Source of the DNA: RPQJ01 sp963846315
Lineage (GTDB): Bacteria; Pseudomonadota; Gammaproteobacteria; Steroidobacterales; Steroidobacteraceae
Length of the DNA stretch: 64,000 nucleotides
Reading direction: 5' to 3'
NCBI GenBank assembly: GCA_963846315.1
Contig: CAWJVM010000017.1
Location: forward strand, 203,338-267,337
Shown: positions 48,817-57,322 of the stretch, in pieces
Layout of the letters: each line of letters opens with the position of its first letter
How positions within the stretch are numbered: position 1 is the stretch's first letter
Position numbers and translations under genes: made by a program
The notes under the pieces: model-generated
Databases searched by the model: none
Told to the model about the DNA's origin: nothing
What the model saw: the letters and a program-made list of their open reading frames with translations, nothing else

Positions 48817-49280
48817 TGCGCCGCCTGGTGATCGCACTGGTTGCGGTGGCACTGGCGCAGTTCGCCGTGCCGGCGGACGCGGCCGAGCCCGCACCCGCCA
48901 GCGTCAGCGTGAACGCCGCGTGGGCACGTGCAACGCCGCCCGGCATGACCGTCGCTGCCGTTTACCTGACCCTGGTCGGTGGATCGCAGGCCGATCGGCT
49001 CGTCGGCGCCGAGACGCCTCGCGCCGCGATGGCGCAGATCCACGTGGTGTCGGAAGCCGCAGGCATGGCGCGCATGCGTCAGACCGAAGGCGTCGACGTT
49101 CCGGCGCACACGTCGGTCAAGCTCGCTCCGCAGGGCACGCACATCATGCTGATGGAACTGCCCCGACCGCTCGTCGCAGGTGAACGCTTTCCGCTGACGC
49201 TGCAGTTCGAACACGCCGGCAGGATCGGCGTCGACGTCGTAGTGCTCGCACCGGGCGCTGCACCGCCGGCTGCGCACTGA
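48813..49280 (+). CDS. periplasmic copper chaperone PCuAC
   Basis: 155 aa. Signal peptide MMRRLVIALVAVALAQFA, cleavage near ADAAEP. The copper site is typical: A-x-I-H at AAMAQIHVVSE followed by M-x-M at MARMRQ, with HIMLMELPRPL downstream. PCuAC hands Cu(I) to cytochrome oxidase assembly factors. The ATG overlaps the corrected oxyR stop (ATGA). No Sco or oxidase gene is next to it, so its partner is elsewhere. Confidence 0.85.
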   Translation: MMRRLVIALVAVALAQFAVPADAAEPAPASVSVNAAWARATPPGMTVAAVYLTLVGGSQADRLVGAETPRAAMAQIHVVSEAAGMARMRQTEGVDVPAHTSVKLAPQGTHIMLMELPRPLVAGERFPLTLQFEHAGRIGVDVVVLAPGAAPPAAH

Positions 49281-49438
49281 TCCACGCGCGCACCCGACAA
49301 GGACGTCGTCGTTGACCGCCTCCGACCCTCACGCTGCCCGTCCATCGACTCCACGACGAGGAGGTCGAGCGACTGCTCGCGACCGGTGAACGTCGCGCGG
49401 AACTCACCGCGCTTTTCGGCGACCAGGGTTACCGCGAG

Positions 49439-52327
49439 TTGAGCTCACTGGCACGGCGCGCTGCTGCACGACGCGGTCCGGTCGATGGCCGCGTGTACGT
49501 CCTGCCCGGCCTGATGGGTTCGCGCATCGGCTCGCGCGGCCTGCTGCTCGACGACGTGCTCTGGCTCGACCTGATCGAAATCGCAGCAGGTCACCTGACT
49601 CGACTTGCCTTGCCGACAGGCTCGCGCCTGGTCGCGCTCGGCGCGATGCTGCTCAACACACTGAAGTTGAAGTTGTCGCTGCGGATCGCTGGCTTCGATG
49701 CGCACCTGCATCCCTACGACTGGCGGGCCAGCGTGAGCGAACTCGCCGACGCCCTCAATCGGCGCATCGCCGCCGACGCCGATGGCTCGCGCGTCATGCT
49801 GGTCGGACACAGCATGGGCGGCCTGGTCGCACGGCTCGCGCTCGGTCGCCAGCGCACTGAACGCATCACGCGCGTCGTCCAGCTGGGCGCGCCGAATCAC
49901 GGGTCCTTTGCGCCGGTGCTCGCGCTGCGTGGCGTCTATCCGACGGTGCGCAAGCTCGCGGCCATCGACCGGCGCCACACGGCCGAGGACCTCGCGCGGA
50001 TCGTGTTTCGAACGCTGCCGGCTTTGCACGAGTTGCTGCCCGATCCCGCCATTGCCGGCGGCGACGACCTCTTCGACGCGAATTCGTGGCCACACGACGA
50101 GCTGCGACCCGACCCGCAGCGGCTGCTGGCCGCCCGCAAGGAACGCGCACGCTGGCCGGACCGCGACGACCGCTGCCTGGTCATTGCAGGCGTGCGCCAG
50201 GATACCGTCACGTCGCTGCAATCGACCGGTGCCGGATTCGACTTCGGCGTGTCGCCGCAGGGCGACGGCACCGTACCGCTCGCACTGGCCGTGCGACCGG
50301 GCGAACGTGCGTGGTACGTGGGCGAGAAGCACGGCGGCCTGCCGAACAACGGGCGCGTGATCGCCAGTGTGGTGGACTTGCTGCGCACCGGCGATACGCA
50401 GCGACTGTCAGCGTCGGTCTCGCGCGCCCGCCGGCGCGTCGTGCGTCATTTGAGCGAATCGGCATTGCGTCGGGTGGCGCCGCACAAGGTGCAGTGGCAA
50501 CACCTTTCGCCTGACGCACGGAGACGGCTGCTCGAGCCGGTGGTCTCCCCGGAATTCCACGGCGCGGTGGAGCCCGCGGCACTCGAGCGTGCGTTCGCTG
50601 CTCAGCGTGCGGCAATGCCGCCTGCCCCGGCGCGACTCCAGCGCACGCTCGAGATCCGGCTCGTCCGCGGCAGTATCGCGGACGCCAGCGCCCGTGCCCT
50701 GGTGCTCGGCGTATTCAGCAATGTCGATCCTTCAGGACCGGCCGCAGCGATCGATGCCGCCCTCGATGGCGCCATTCACGAGCTCACCTTGCGGCGTATG
50801 TTCGCGGCGCAACTGGGACAGGTCTTCGTGCTGCCGGTCGCACGCAGCCGGCTGCTCGCGGAATTGGTGGTGTGCGCGGGCCTCGGTGATTTCGACGACT
50901 TCGACGCCGACGCGACGGCATTCGTCGCGGAGAACGTCGTCCGCACGTTCGCCCGCACGCAGGTCGAGGACTTCGCCACGGTGCTCTTCGGCACAGGCTC
51001 CGGCGTGCCCGTGGCCATGGCAGTGGAGCAGCAGTTGCGCGGCTTCATCGCCGGTGTGCAGCACGCCGATCCGGAGCGGGTCGTGCGCCGAATCACGATC
51101 TGCGAGATCGACCCACGCAAGTACGCCGCACTCGTGCGTGCGACACGCGCGGTGGCGGCAAAAGTTCAGGCCGCGGATTTTGCGCTGCTGGTGGACGAAG
51201 TCGCCGGGGCCGAGGTCGCGCCGAAGAGACCCGCCCGCGCGCAGTCCACTTCGCGCGAGACTGCTTCCCGTGATCCAGCGTACCTGCTGGTCACGATGAC
51301 CCCGGCCGGGCGCAGCGAGTACGAATGCCGGTCGTCCCTGCTCACGGCGGGCGCCAAGGCGGCCGTGCTCAGCGGCACCGTCGGCGTGCAACGCGCCGCC
51401 CTGCTGCAGCACATCGAGCCGCTCGAGACCGGCGCCGCGACGACACGCGATCTCGCCCGCATCGGCAGCGCGCTCGCCAGGACGTTGCTGCCGGCGACGG
51501 TACGCGAAGGCCTCGAGGCGATGCACGCCAGACCGCTGGTAATCGTGCATGACCGCGAGGCATCGCGCGTGCCCTGGGAAGTGCTGCGCATCGGCACCAC
51601 GCACCCGGCGCTGGCAGCCGGCCTGAGCCGTCGGTATGCGAGCGATGCGCTGTCGGTGGCGAGGTGGCGGGACGATCGCGCCGGCGCCGATCCACTGCGA
51701 GTCCTGCTGGTCGTCGATCCCACCCGGGATCTGCCCGGCGCAGCCGCAGAAGGCGACGCGTTGAAACTGTTGCTGGGTCGCAGGTCCGTCACGCTCGACG
51801 TGCTCGCGGGTCGCGACGCGACGCGAGCCCGCATTCTCGCGGCCCTGCGCACGGGCGCATTCGACGTGCTGCACTTTGCCGGTCACGCTTTCTTCGACGC
51901 ACGCGAGCCCGACAAGGGCGGCCTGCTCTGCGACGGCAAGGAAGTGCTGCGCGGCGACGATCTCGCGAGTATCGGCAACCTGCCAGCGCTCGTCTTCTGC
52001 AACGCATGCGAAGCTGCGCGCGTGCGCAAACGCTCCCGGACAGCCGTCGCGCCGGCGCGGCTGTTCGGCCTGCGCCGCACCATGACGGGCATCGCCGAAG
52101 CCTTCCTCGCGGGCGGGGTCGCCAATTTCCTCGGCACGCACTGGCCCGTCGGTGACGACGCGGCGTTTGCGTTTTCGCAGTCTTTATATGAGTCGCTGTT
52201 GACCGGCGAACGACTTGGGCGTGCCGTGCTCACCGCCCGTCAGCGCCTCGAATCGATGCCCACGGTCGACTGGGCCGATTACGTTCATTACGGCAGTCCG
52301 GAGTTTCGACTCGCCCTAAGCCCCTGA
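49439..52327 (+). CDS. lipase-CHAT protease fusion protein
   Basis: 962 aa from the first usable codon (TTG 49439). Residues 1-320 are an LCAT/PGAP1-like alpha/beta hydrolase with S125 (GHSMGG), D276 (GDGTVP) and H298. Residues about 400-525 look like the N-terminal domain of M17 peptidases. Residues about 690-962 are a CHAT caspase-like protease with H816 (LHFAGHA) and C857 (FCNACEA). The real start is uncertain: the frame is open back to 49316 and reads like coding (VHRLHDEEVERLLATG), while AAGGA precedes a TTG at 49312 in another frame, so a further single-base slip near 49335 is likely. All three catalytic sets look intact. Possibly a conflict or cell-death effector; inferred. Confidence 0.8.
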   Translation: MSSLARRAAARRGPVDGRVYVLPGLMGSRIGSRGLLLDDVLWLDLIEIAAGHLTRLALPTGSRLVALGAMLLNTLKLKLSLRIAGFDAHLHPYDWRASVSELADALNRRIAADADGSRVMLVGHSMGGLVARLALGRQRTERITRVVQLGAPNHGSFAPVLALRGVYPTVRKLAAIDRRHTAEDLARIVFRTLPALHELLPDPAIAGGDDLFDANSWPHDELRPDPQRLLAARKERARWPDRDDRCLVIAGVRQDTVTSLQSTGAGFDFGVSPQGDGTVPLALAVRPGERAWYVGEKHGGLPNNGRVIASVVDLLRTGDTQRLSASVSRARRRVVRHLSESALRRVAPHKVQWQHLSPDARRRLLEPVVSPEFHGAVEPAALERAFAAQRAAMPPAPARLQRTLEIRLVRGSIADASARALVLGVFSNVDPSGPAAAIDAALDGAIHELTLRRMFAAQLGQVFVLPVARSRLLAELVVCAGLGDFDDFDADATAFVAENVVRTFARTQVEDFATVLFGTGSGVPVAMAVEQQLRGFIAGVQHADPERVVRRITICEIDPRKYAALVRATRAVAAKVQAADFALLVDEVAGAEVAPKRPARAQSTSRETASRDPAYLLVTMTPAGRSEYECRSSLLTAGAKAAVLSGTVGVQRAALLQHIEPLETGAATTRDLARIGSALARTLLPATVREGLEAMHARPLVIVHDREASRVPWEVLRIGTTHPALAAGLSRRYASDALSVARWRDDRAGADPLRVLLVVDPTRDLPGAAAEGDALKLLLGRRSVTLDVLAGRDATRARILAALRTGAFDVLHFAGHAFFDAREPDKGGLLCDGKEVLRGDDLASIGNLPALVFCNACEAARVRKRSRTAVAPARLFGLRRTMTGIAEAFLAGGVANFLGTHWPVGDDAAFAFSQSLYESLLTGERLGRAVLTARQRLESMPTVDWADYVHYGSPEFRLALSP

Positions 52328-52650
52328 AGCCGCCCGCTTCCACGGCGCGCGTGAGACCGACGACGACCGGGCTGCATGCGTGCCTCGCGACGACTGCGCG
52401 ACACGACGTTTTGCGTCGGCTCGGCGCAGTCGACTCGCCAAACCGTGACGCACGGCCCCCCGCGGCTGCAGAAGACGCACTTTGCTGAAAAAATCGCGAC
52501 CTGGATCACGTCAGCAACGTGTTGGCCCGCGAAACAATCCACCGCACGCGAAATCCAGCCTTTGTTCAACGGGAATCAGAGCCCGTCTCGGCGCCGGTGT
52601 CGCAGTCATTGTGTCCTAGACCAAACACGCTTTTAAGGAGCGAGATCCCG
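52328..52650. other. intergenic region before the surface-fibre operon
   Basis: 323 bp without a gene. AAGGAG (52635-52640) is the ribosome site of the next gene, ten bases before its ATG. ACGGG-N8-CCCGT (about 52578-52595) is a weak inverted repeat. No sure promoter or terminator was found; an A-run near 52486 follows CTTTGCTG and might be part of a weak terminator for the CHAT gene. Confidence 0.4.
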
Positions 52651-53245
52651 ATGAACAAGAAAATTTTCAAAAAGGTCAGTGCGGTCGCGCTGGTCGCGGT
52701 CATGGCTGCGCCGTTCGCCGCCAATGCCGAGTCGACCTTCGCGACCGGAGCCGGAGCCCTGAGCACGACCGCAAGGGTCGACTTCCAGATCACGATTCCG
52801 AAGTTTGTGTCCCTGCGGGTCGGTAGCGCGGCGGCGGCCATCAGCCTGGTCACCTTCGCTCCCACCGCGGCACAGATGGATGCCGGCGGTGCGGTCGCGG
52901 GCGCAGGCGGTGACCTGGGCGGTGGCGTGGTCACCGCCACCGTGCGCGGCAACGGCGGCAACGTCACGCTGGCTGCGTCCACCCTGGGTGCGCTCCAGAG
53001 CGGCGCGAATACGATCGCCTGGACCGAAATCACCACCGCGACCAGCGTGCCCGCGCTCACCCCGCCGACACTGGTCAACGGTGCCAGCGTGAGCACTACG
53101 GTGACGGCCGCCGCGAACGGTGTCGTCAACCAGAGCGCGGCGTGGACCTACAGCTTACGCCAACTCCGCCGTGGTGCCGGCCGGCACCTACGGCGGCGTC
53201 GGCGTCAACAACGGTCGGGTGACCTACACCGCCAGCGTGCTGTAG
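52651..53245 (+). CDS. exported fibre-subunit-like protein 1, frameshift near the C-terminus
   Basis: Signal peptide MNKKIFKKVSAVALVAVMAA, cleavage near ANAES. The mature part is Ala/Gly/Thr/Val-rich beta-sandwich-like: TTARVDFQITIPKFVSLRVG, VVTATVRGNGGNVTLAAST. At about 53153-53156 (AGCTTACG) one extra T shifts the frame; removing it gives YANSAVVPAGTYGG and RVTYTASVL with a stop at 53243-53245, 197 aa. That ending matches the second subunit (YANSAIVAAGTYTGRVTYTLS), which supports the correction. Such a C-terminal strand is typical of proteins that need a periplasmic chaperone. First gene of a five-gene operon. Confidence 0.72.
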
Positions 53246-53310
53246 GCTTGGTGACTGGTCCCGGCGCCAGCGTGGCGCCGGGTCCCGTCAACCAGTCCGA
53301 TGGAGCGATC

Positions 53311-53958
53311 GTGGGTGCCATCTCCGCAAGGACGGGCGCTGTTGTCAGCGCGGGCGCGCTCGTCGCCCTTCTTGCCGGCAGCCCCGCTGCTGACGCGTTC
53401 ACCGTCAATATTGCCGCGGCGAATCCGCGCACCATTTTCCTGCAGGTCGGGGTAGGCTCGTTCACCGGCGGTAACTACACCGGCGGTGGTTCCCCGGCAA
53501 CGAATCCCACGGTCAACGTGGTGTCGGTGACGGTGCCGGCCGCCTCGATCGGCAGCGGTGTCGCGCAGGCCATGACTACGAACAGCACGTCCGGAATCAG
53601 CCCGTACGACGGCTATGCGTTCTGCAACCTGCCGGGGCAGCTCTACATCGGCGGCTTTTACCGCAGCACGAGCAACACCGGCGCGGCGACGCTCCGTGCT
53701 ACGTCGCCCGCCAACCTGGTCAACGCCGGCGGCCAGACCATCCCGTTCACGCAGATCAGCTGGACCAGCAGCGGCAATGGCGACAGCGGCGCCCAGCCGT
53801 TTCCGAACGGCACGTTCGTGGGCGGCAGCCAGGTGATCGGCAGCATCAATCGCAACCAGTGGGCCGAGAGTTGCCACACGTTTTCCTACGCGAACAGTGC
53901 GATCGTGGCGGCCGGTACCTATACCGGGCGTGTGACGTACACGCTGAGCACGCCGTGA
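53311..53958 (+). CDS. exported fibre-subunit-like protein 2
   Basis: 215 aa. Start is GTG at 53311 with GGAG five bases before it. It gives a clean signal peptide (GAISARTGAVVSAGALVALL, cleavage near ADAF). The mature part is beta-rich with two Cys (FCNLPGQLYIGGFYRS and ESCHTFSYANS) that may form a disulfide. The last 20 residues closely match subunit 1. The frame is continuous with the broken first gene, which makes a false 479-residue product if the slip is ignored. Family not recognised. Confidence 0.7.
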   Translation: MGAISARTGAVVSAGALVALLAGSPAADAFTVNIAAANPRTIFLQVGVGSFTGGNYTGGGSPATNPTVNVVSVTVPAASIGSGVAQAMTTNSTSGISPYDGYAFCNLPGQLYIGGFYRSTSNTGAATLRATSPANLVNAGGQTIPFTQISWTSSGNGDSGAQPFPNGTFVGGSQVIGSINRNQWAESCHTFSYANSAIVAAGTYTGRVTYTLSTP

Positions 53959-54428
53959 GCATCGCGAGAGCTGCCACGTTTGCCGTTGCGCTCGCGCTGG
54001 GTTGTGCAGCGGCCACCTCCCCGGCTGCTGCGGCCACGTATCGCGTCGACGACTCGTCATCCTTCCCGCGCGAGTCCACGGCGTTGCTGCGTTGGCGGCA
54101 GACCGCGCCTGCGAGGGATGCCGACGACACGCTGGAGGGCACGGTCGGCGTCGCCGTGCGTTTGAACCTCGAGCCATGGTTGAACCGGACCGGCCGTCTG
54201 TTCCTGGTGTTGCCGCAGCAGGGTACGCCGCTGGTGCGCGTGAGTTGGCGCACCCAAGGTCGCCTGCTGCCTGGCGAGATCGCGCCCGGCCAGCGAGTGC
54301 TGGTCTATGAGGGTCCCATCACGATCCCGCACCTCGACGAGACGCTCATGCTCACGATCCAGGCGAGCGGCGGTCAGTTGCCCGAAATGCGCAGCCTGGC
54401 ATTCCACTTCGAGATCGACACGGATTGA
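53955..54428 (+). CDS. exported protein of the fibre operon, unknown family
   Basis: 157 aa. GTG at 53955 overlaps the preceding stop (GTGA). The signal peptide covers about residues 1-27 (AATFAVALALGCAAA, cleavage near AAAA). The mature part has alternating beta strands: LLRWRQTAPARDADDTLEG, VAVRLNLEPWLNRTGRLFLV, then PLVRVSWRTQGRLLPGEIAP. It lacks the C-terminal strand shared by the two subunits, so it may be a minor component or an assembly factor. No family recognised. Confidence 0.65.
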   Translation: MSIARAATFAVALALGCAAATSPAAAATYRVDDSSSFPRESTALLRWRQTAPARDADDTLEGTVGVAVRLNLEPWLNRTGRLFLVLPQQGTPLVRVSWRTQGRLLPGEIAPGQRVLVYEGPITIPHLDETLMLTIQASGGQLPEMRSLAFHFEIDTD

Positions 54429-54433
54429 ACCGC

Positions 54434-55240
54434 ATGTCCAGCTTTCGCCTCTGCCGTGCAATCGCGATTTCGACCATGGCGGCACTCGCTGCTCCCATCA
54501 CCTTTGCGCAGGAGTTCGCTGCCGTCGTCTCGCCGCCGCGCTTCGAGATATCCGTCAATCCCGGAGAGCGCTCGCGCCAGGTCGTCGAAATCACGAACGT
54601 CGCGGCCCAGCCGTCGAAGTACACGCTGCGAACGGCGGATTGGGCACTGGCGCCTGACGGCGGCGTTTCGTTCAGCGATGAACTGGCTCCGGGCAGTTGC
54701 CGTCCCTGGGTGGCCATTGAGCGCCACGAGGTTGTGGTGCCGGCAGGCGGGCGTGTCCGCTTCCGGTTCGAGGTGGAGCCGCCCGCAGAGGCGCCGGCCG
54801 GGGAGTGCCGCTTTGCCCTGCTGATCGAGGGCGACGAACAGACCGTGCGGACGGAAAGCGGATTGAACGTCCCGGTCGCAGGCCGCATCGCTGTCATCGT
54901 CTATGCCGGGATCCGCGGGGGCGCACCGGACCTGCAGGTCGTCGGCACGGGCATCGCCGAGGTCAATGGTCACGCCGCACCGGTGCTGAACGTCAAGAAC
55001 ACCGGCAATGCCCATGGCAGGCTCGCCGGATTCCTCAGGGGCACCGACGCCAAGGGACGCCGACTCGAGTTTGCTCCGTCGACGATACCGATCCTGCCGG
55101 GCGAATCCCGCGCGGTCGCGCTCACCGCCTCCGATGGCACGAACGAAGTGGCCGACGTCGAGTTTCCGATCACGATCACCGGCGTGCTGGAGTGGGGCGA
55201 CTCCCGGCGTGTCGAGTTCAACCAACAGTTCGCTCGGTGA
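54434..55240 (+). CDS. periplasmic pili-assembly-chaperone-like protein
   Basis: 268 aa. Signal peptide MSSFRLCRAIAISTMAALAA, cleavage after FAQ. Two Ig-like domains follow: FAAVVSPPRFEISVNPGERS, then RQVVEITNVAAQPSKYTLRT and WVAIERHEVVVPAGGRVRFRF in the first, and VLNVKNTGNAHGRLAG in the second. This is the layout of fimbrial chaperones, which cap subunit strands, although the Arg/Lys pair of classical FimC is not clearly placed. The ATG at 54434 is preferred to an overlapping TTG at 54425. The stop overlaps the barrel gene's GTG. Confidence 0.75.
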   Translation: MSSFRLCRAIAISTMAALAAPITFAQEFAAVVSPPRFEISVNPGERSRQVVEITNVAAQPSKYTLRTADWALAPDGGVSFSDELAPGSCRPWVAIERHEVVVPAGGRVRFRFEVEPPAEAPAGECRFALLIEGDEQTVRTESGLNVPVAGRIAVIVYAGIRGGAPDLQVVGTGIAEVNGHAAPVLNVKNTGNAHGRLAGFLRGTDAKGRRLEFAPSTIPILPGESRAVALTASDGTNEVADVEFPITITGVLEWGDSRRVEFNQQFAR

Positions 55241-57198
55241 GTGCCGGCACTCACTGGTTGGCATGCACCCTGCTCCTGTGCGTGTCCGCCGTGGCCGCCC
55301 GGGCGGATGCAGACGACAACGCCACGGTCGCCGCGCAGCCAGTCTACGAGGACCGGCTGATCGACGGCGGCAACCTGCCGGCGGATGTCTCGGTGGGCCT
55401 GGAATCACAACGCAATGCCAGCGGGTGGCCACGGGCGTTTCACGTCCAGGCGATCACCAGCCGGGTGACCCGCAACGACGTCAATTCTGACGAGACCGGC
55501 GTGCAGCTGGGCGGCATGCTGGACACGCCGAACTACGGCGCGCTTTCCCTGGAGGCGAACCTGCGAACGTCGACTGGCTATAGCGACAGCTCGGGTAACC
55601 TCTTTTCCCTGCACCAGATCGGGCTGCCCATGAACGGCGGCTGGGTCGTGAACAATTCCCTGGGAGCGACCAACGCACCGGCGGTCGACCTTGCGCGATC
55701 GCAGTACCGGTTCTTCGTCCCGGTGATCCTGAGCAACGGCGCGACCACGGAATGGCGCAACCCGGACCATGGCCTGCAGTTGCATGCCGCGGTCGGCCAG
55801 CCGGGACTGCTGACCGGCATTTACGTGCCGACCTTCGAAGACCTGGGCGGCCGGCAGGCCAGTGCGGGCGTGCAATGGGGCAAGGGTGACGGATGGTCGG
55901 CCGCACTGCAGATGACGGACGTCGAGGATGTGCAGTTCGGCATCGGACGAGCAGCGGCGGAAGCGGAGATTTCCTCGCAGTCGTGGTTCGGGGCCGTCGG
56001 CTGGGGGACACCTGGCATTCATGCGCAGCTCAATCTCCTCGCCAGCGACACGGACGATCAATCCGGCCAGGCAGGGGCCTGGATCGACGCAGCGATCCGG
56101 CAAGGCCGCACGCAGCACAACTTCGGTGCCTTCCATCTCGAGCCCGGCCTCGTCTGGGGCAACCTGTCGTTGACCAGTAATCTGCAAGGCGGCTATTACC
56201 GTGCCGCGTTCCAGGACCGGCGATGGACCCTCGACGGCGGCGTCGATTACGTCGCTCCGGTATCGGGCGGGGGCGATTCCACGATCTTCGGCACGGGTTA
56301 CGGCCGTTACCAGGTGTCGAGCCGTCTCGGCCTGGGTGGCGGCGTGAACGTCCGGCAAGGCGGGACCGAAGCCTGGTCCACCTTCGGTTTCGTCGACAAT
56401 GCGAACCGGCTGGGCATCGGCCGCGCACAGTTGGATTACGCTACTGACGACTTCCGGGATAACACACAGCTGACGCTGAACCAGACCTGGAACACCCCCC
56501 CTGGCACCCGGCTCGGGAGTTCCCTCTTCCTGGGACGCGAGCAGGTTGCCGACGCGAGCGCGAACAGGATCGGCGTCGCAATGAACGGCGGCGGGGACAT
56601 CCGCAGCAACCTTGCGGTTGATGTCGACGCTCGCTGGGACACCTCCGATGGCCGGACTTCCTACGACAATGTGCTCGCGAGCGCCGCCTTGAACTGGGCG
56701 TTCGCTACCGGCTGGACGATGGGTGCCAATTACTACCTCAGCCGCAATAGTTGGCGCACACCCTTCGAAGTGAACTCGCCGATCCCGGGTTTCCCGTCGG
56801 GTGTGGACGAGCGCTCCGACGACGAGGGGTTTTTCGTCAGTGTTCGCTATCAATGGCAGGCTGGCTCGCGGACTTCGACCCTTGGAGGCGGGGCCGGCCG
56901 CGGCTCAGGCAGCGTCAGCGGCGTGCTTTTCCTGGATGAGAACGACAACGGTCGGTTCGATGCCGGCGAGGTCGGCGCTCCGAACGTCGTCGTCCTGCTG
57001 AACGACCGCTTTGCGGCGAGGACGAATACGCAGGGTCGCTTCGAATTTCCGGCGGTGGCAGCCGGCACCCATGGACTGACCGTGGTGCAGGACAATTTGC
57101 CCCTGCCCTGGACCGTGCCGGCGGACGGCAGAACCCGTATCAGCGTGGGTGTCCGTGACCAGACTTTCGTGACCCTGGCCGCACGCCGGTTGCGCTGA
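55237..57198 (+). CDS. outer-membrane beta-barrel with C-terminal Ig-like domain, usher-like role
   Basis: 653 aa. GTG at 55237 overlaps the chaperone stop (GTGA). The signal peptide ends at AAARADAD-like residues near 22. Residues about 30-545 are alternating beta strands with many aromatic turns, consistent with a barrel. Residues about 565-653 form an SdrD-B/carboxypeptidase-regulatory-like domain: GVLFLDENDNGRFDAGEVGA, VVVLLNDRFAARTNTQGRFE. Ushers of the FimD family end in similar small domains, but this protein is shorter than the usual 800 or more and shows no usher plug signature. It is the natural outer-membrane gate for this operon. Confidence 0.68.
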   Translation: MSAGTHWLACTLLLCVSAVAARADADDNATVAAQPVYEDRLIDGGNLPADVSVGLESQRNASGWPRAFHVQAITSRVTRNDVNSDETGVQLGGMLDTPNYGALSLEANLRTSTGYSDSSGNLFSLHQIGLPMNGGWVVNNSLGATNAPAVDLARSQYRFFVPVILSNGATTEWRNPDHGLQLHAAVGQPGLLTGIYVPTFEDLGGRQASAGVQWGKGDGWSAALQMTDVEDVQFGIGRAAAEAEISSQSWFGAVGWGTPGIHAQLNLLASDTDDQSGQAGAWIDAAIRQGRTQHNFGAFHLEPGLVWGNLSLTSNLQGGYYRAAFQDRRWTLDGGVDYVAPVSGGGDSTIFGTGYGRYQVSSRLGLGGGVNVRQGGTEAWSTFGFVDNANRLGIGRAQLDYATDDFRDNTQLTLNQTWNTPPGTRLGSSLFLGREQVADASANRIGVAMNGGGDIRSNLAVDVDARWDTSDGRTSYDNVLASAALNWAFATGWTMGANYYLSRNSWRTPFEVNSPIPGFPSGVDERSDDEGFFVSVRYQWQAGSRTSTLGGGAGRGSGSVSGVLFLDENDNGRFDAGEVGAPNVVVLLNDRFAARTNTQGRFEFPAVAAGTHGLTVVQDNLPLPWTVPADGRTRISVGVRDQTFVTLAARRLR

Positions 57199-57322
57199 CG
57201 CCGCTCCTGCCGCCGCGACGCGACTCGATCTGCGTCAAGGCAAGTCCGGCCACGGTTGCGCGCCCCCACAGAAGCGCTAAGCTGCCGCCCTTCCGCCGCC
57301 TGCCAAAGAGAGACGCGCCACA

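Noticed and set aside
47877..49280. OxyR-copper chaperone fusion of 467 aa
   Set aside because: The linker is out-of-frame OxyR sequence. Removing one G restores the OxyR C-terminus and leaves PCuAC with its own ATG and signal peptide.
52519..53958. Single 479-aa protein spanning both fibre subunits
   Set aside because: The junction is nonsense in frame. Both halves end with the same motif if one T is removed, and the second half has its own GGAG, GTG and signal peptide.
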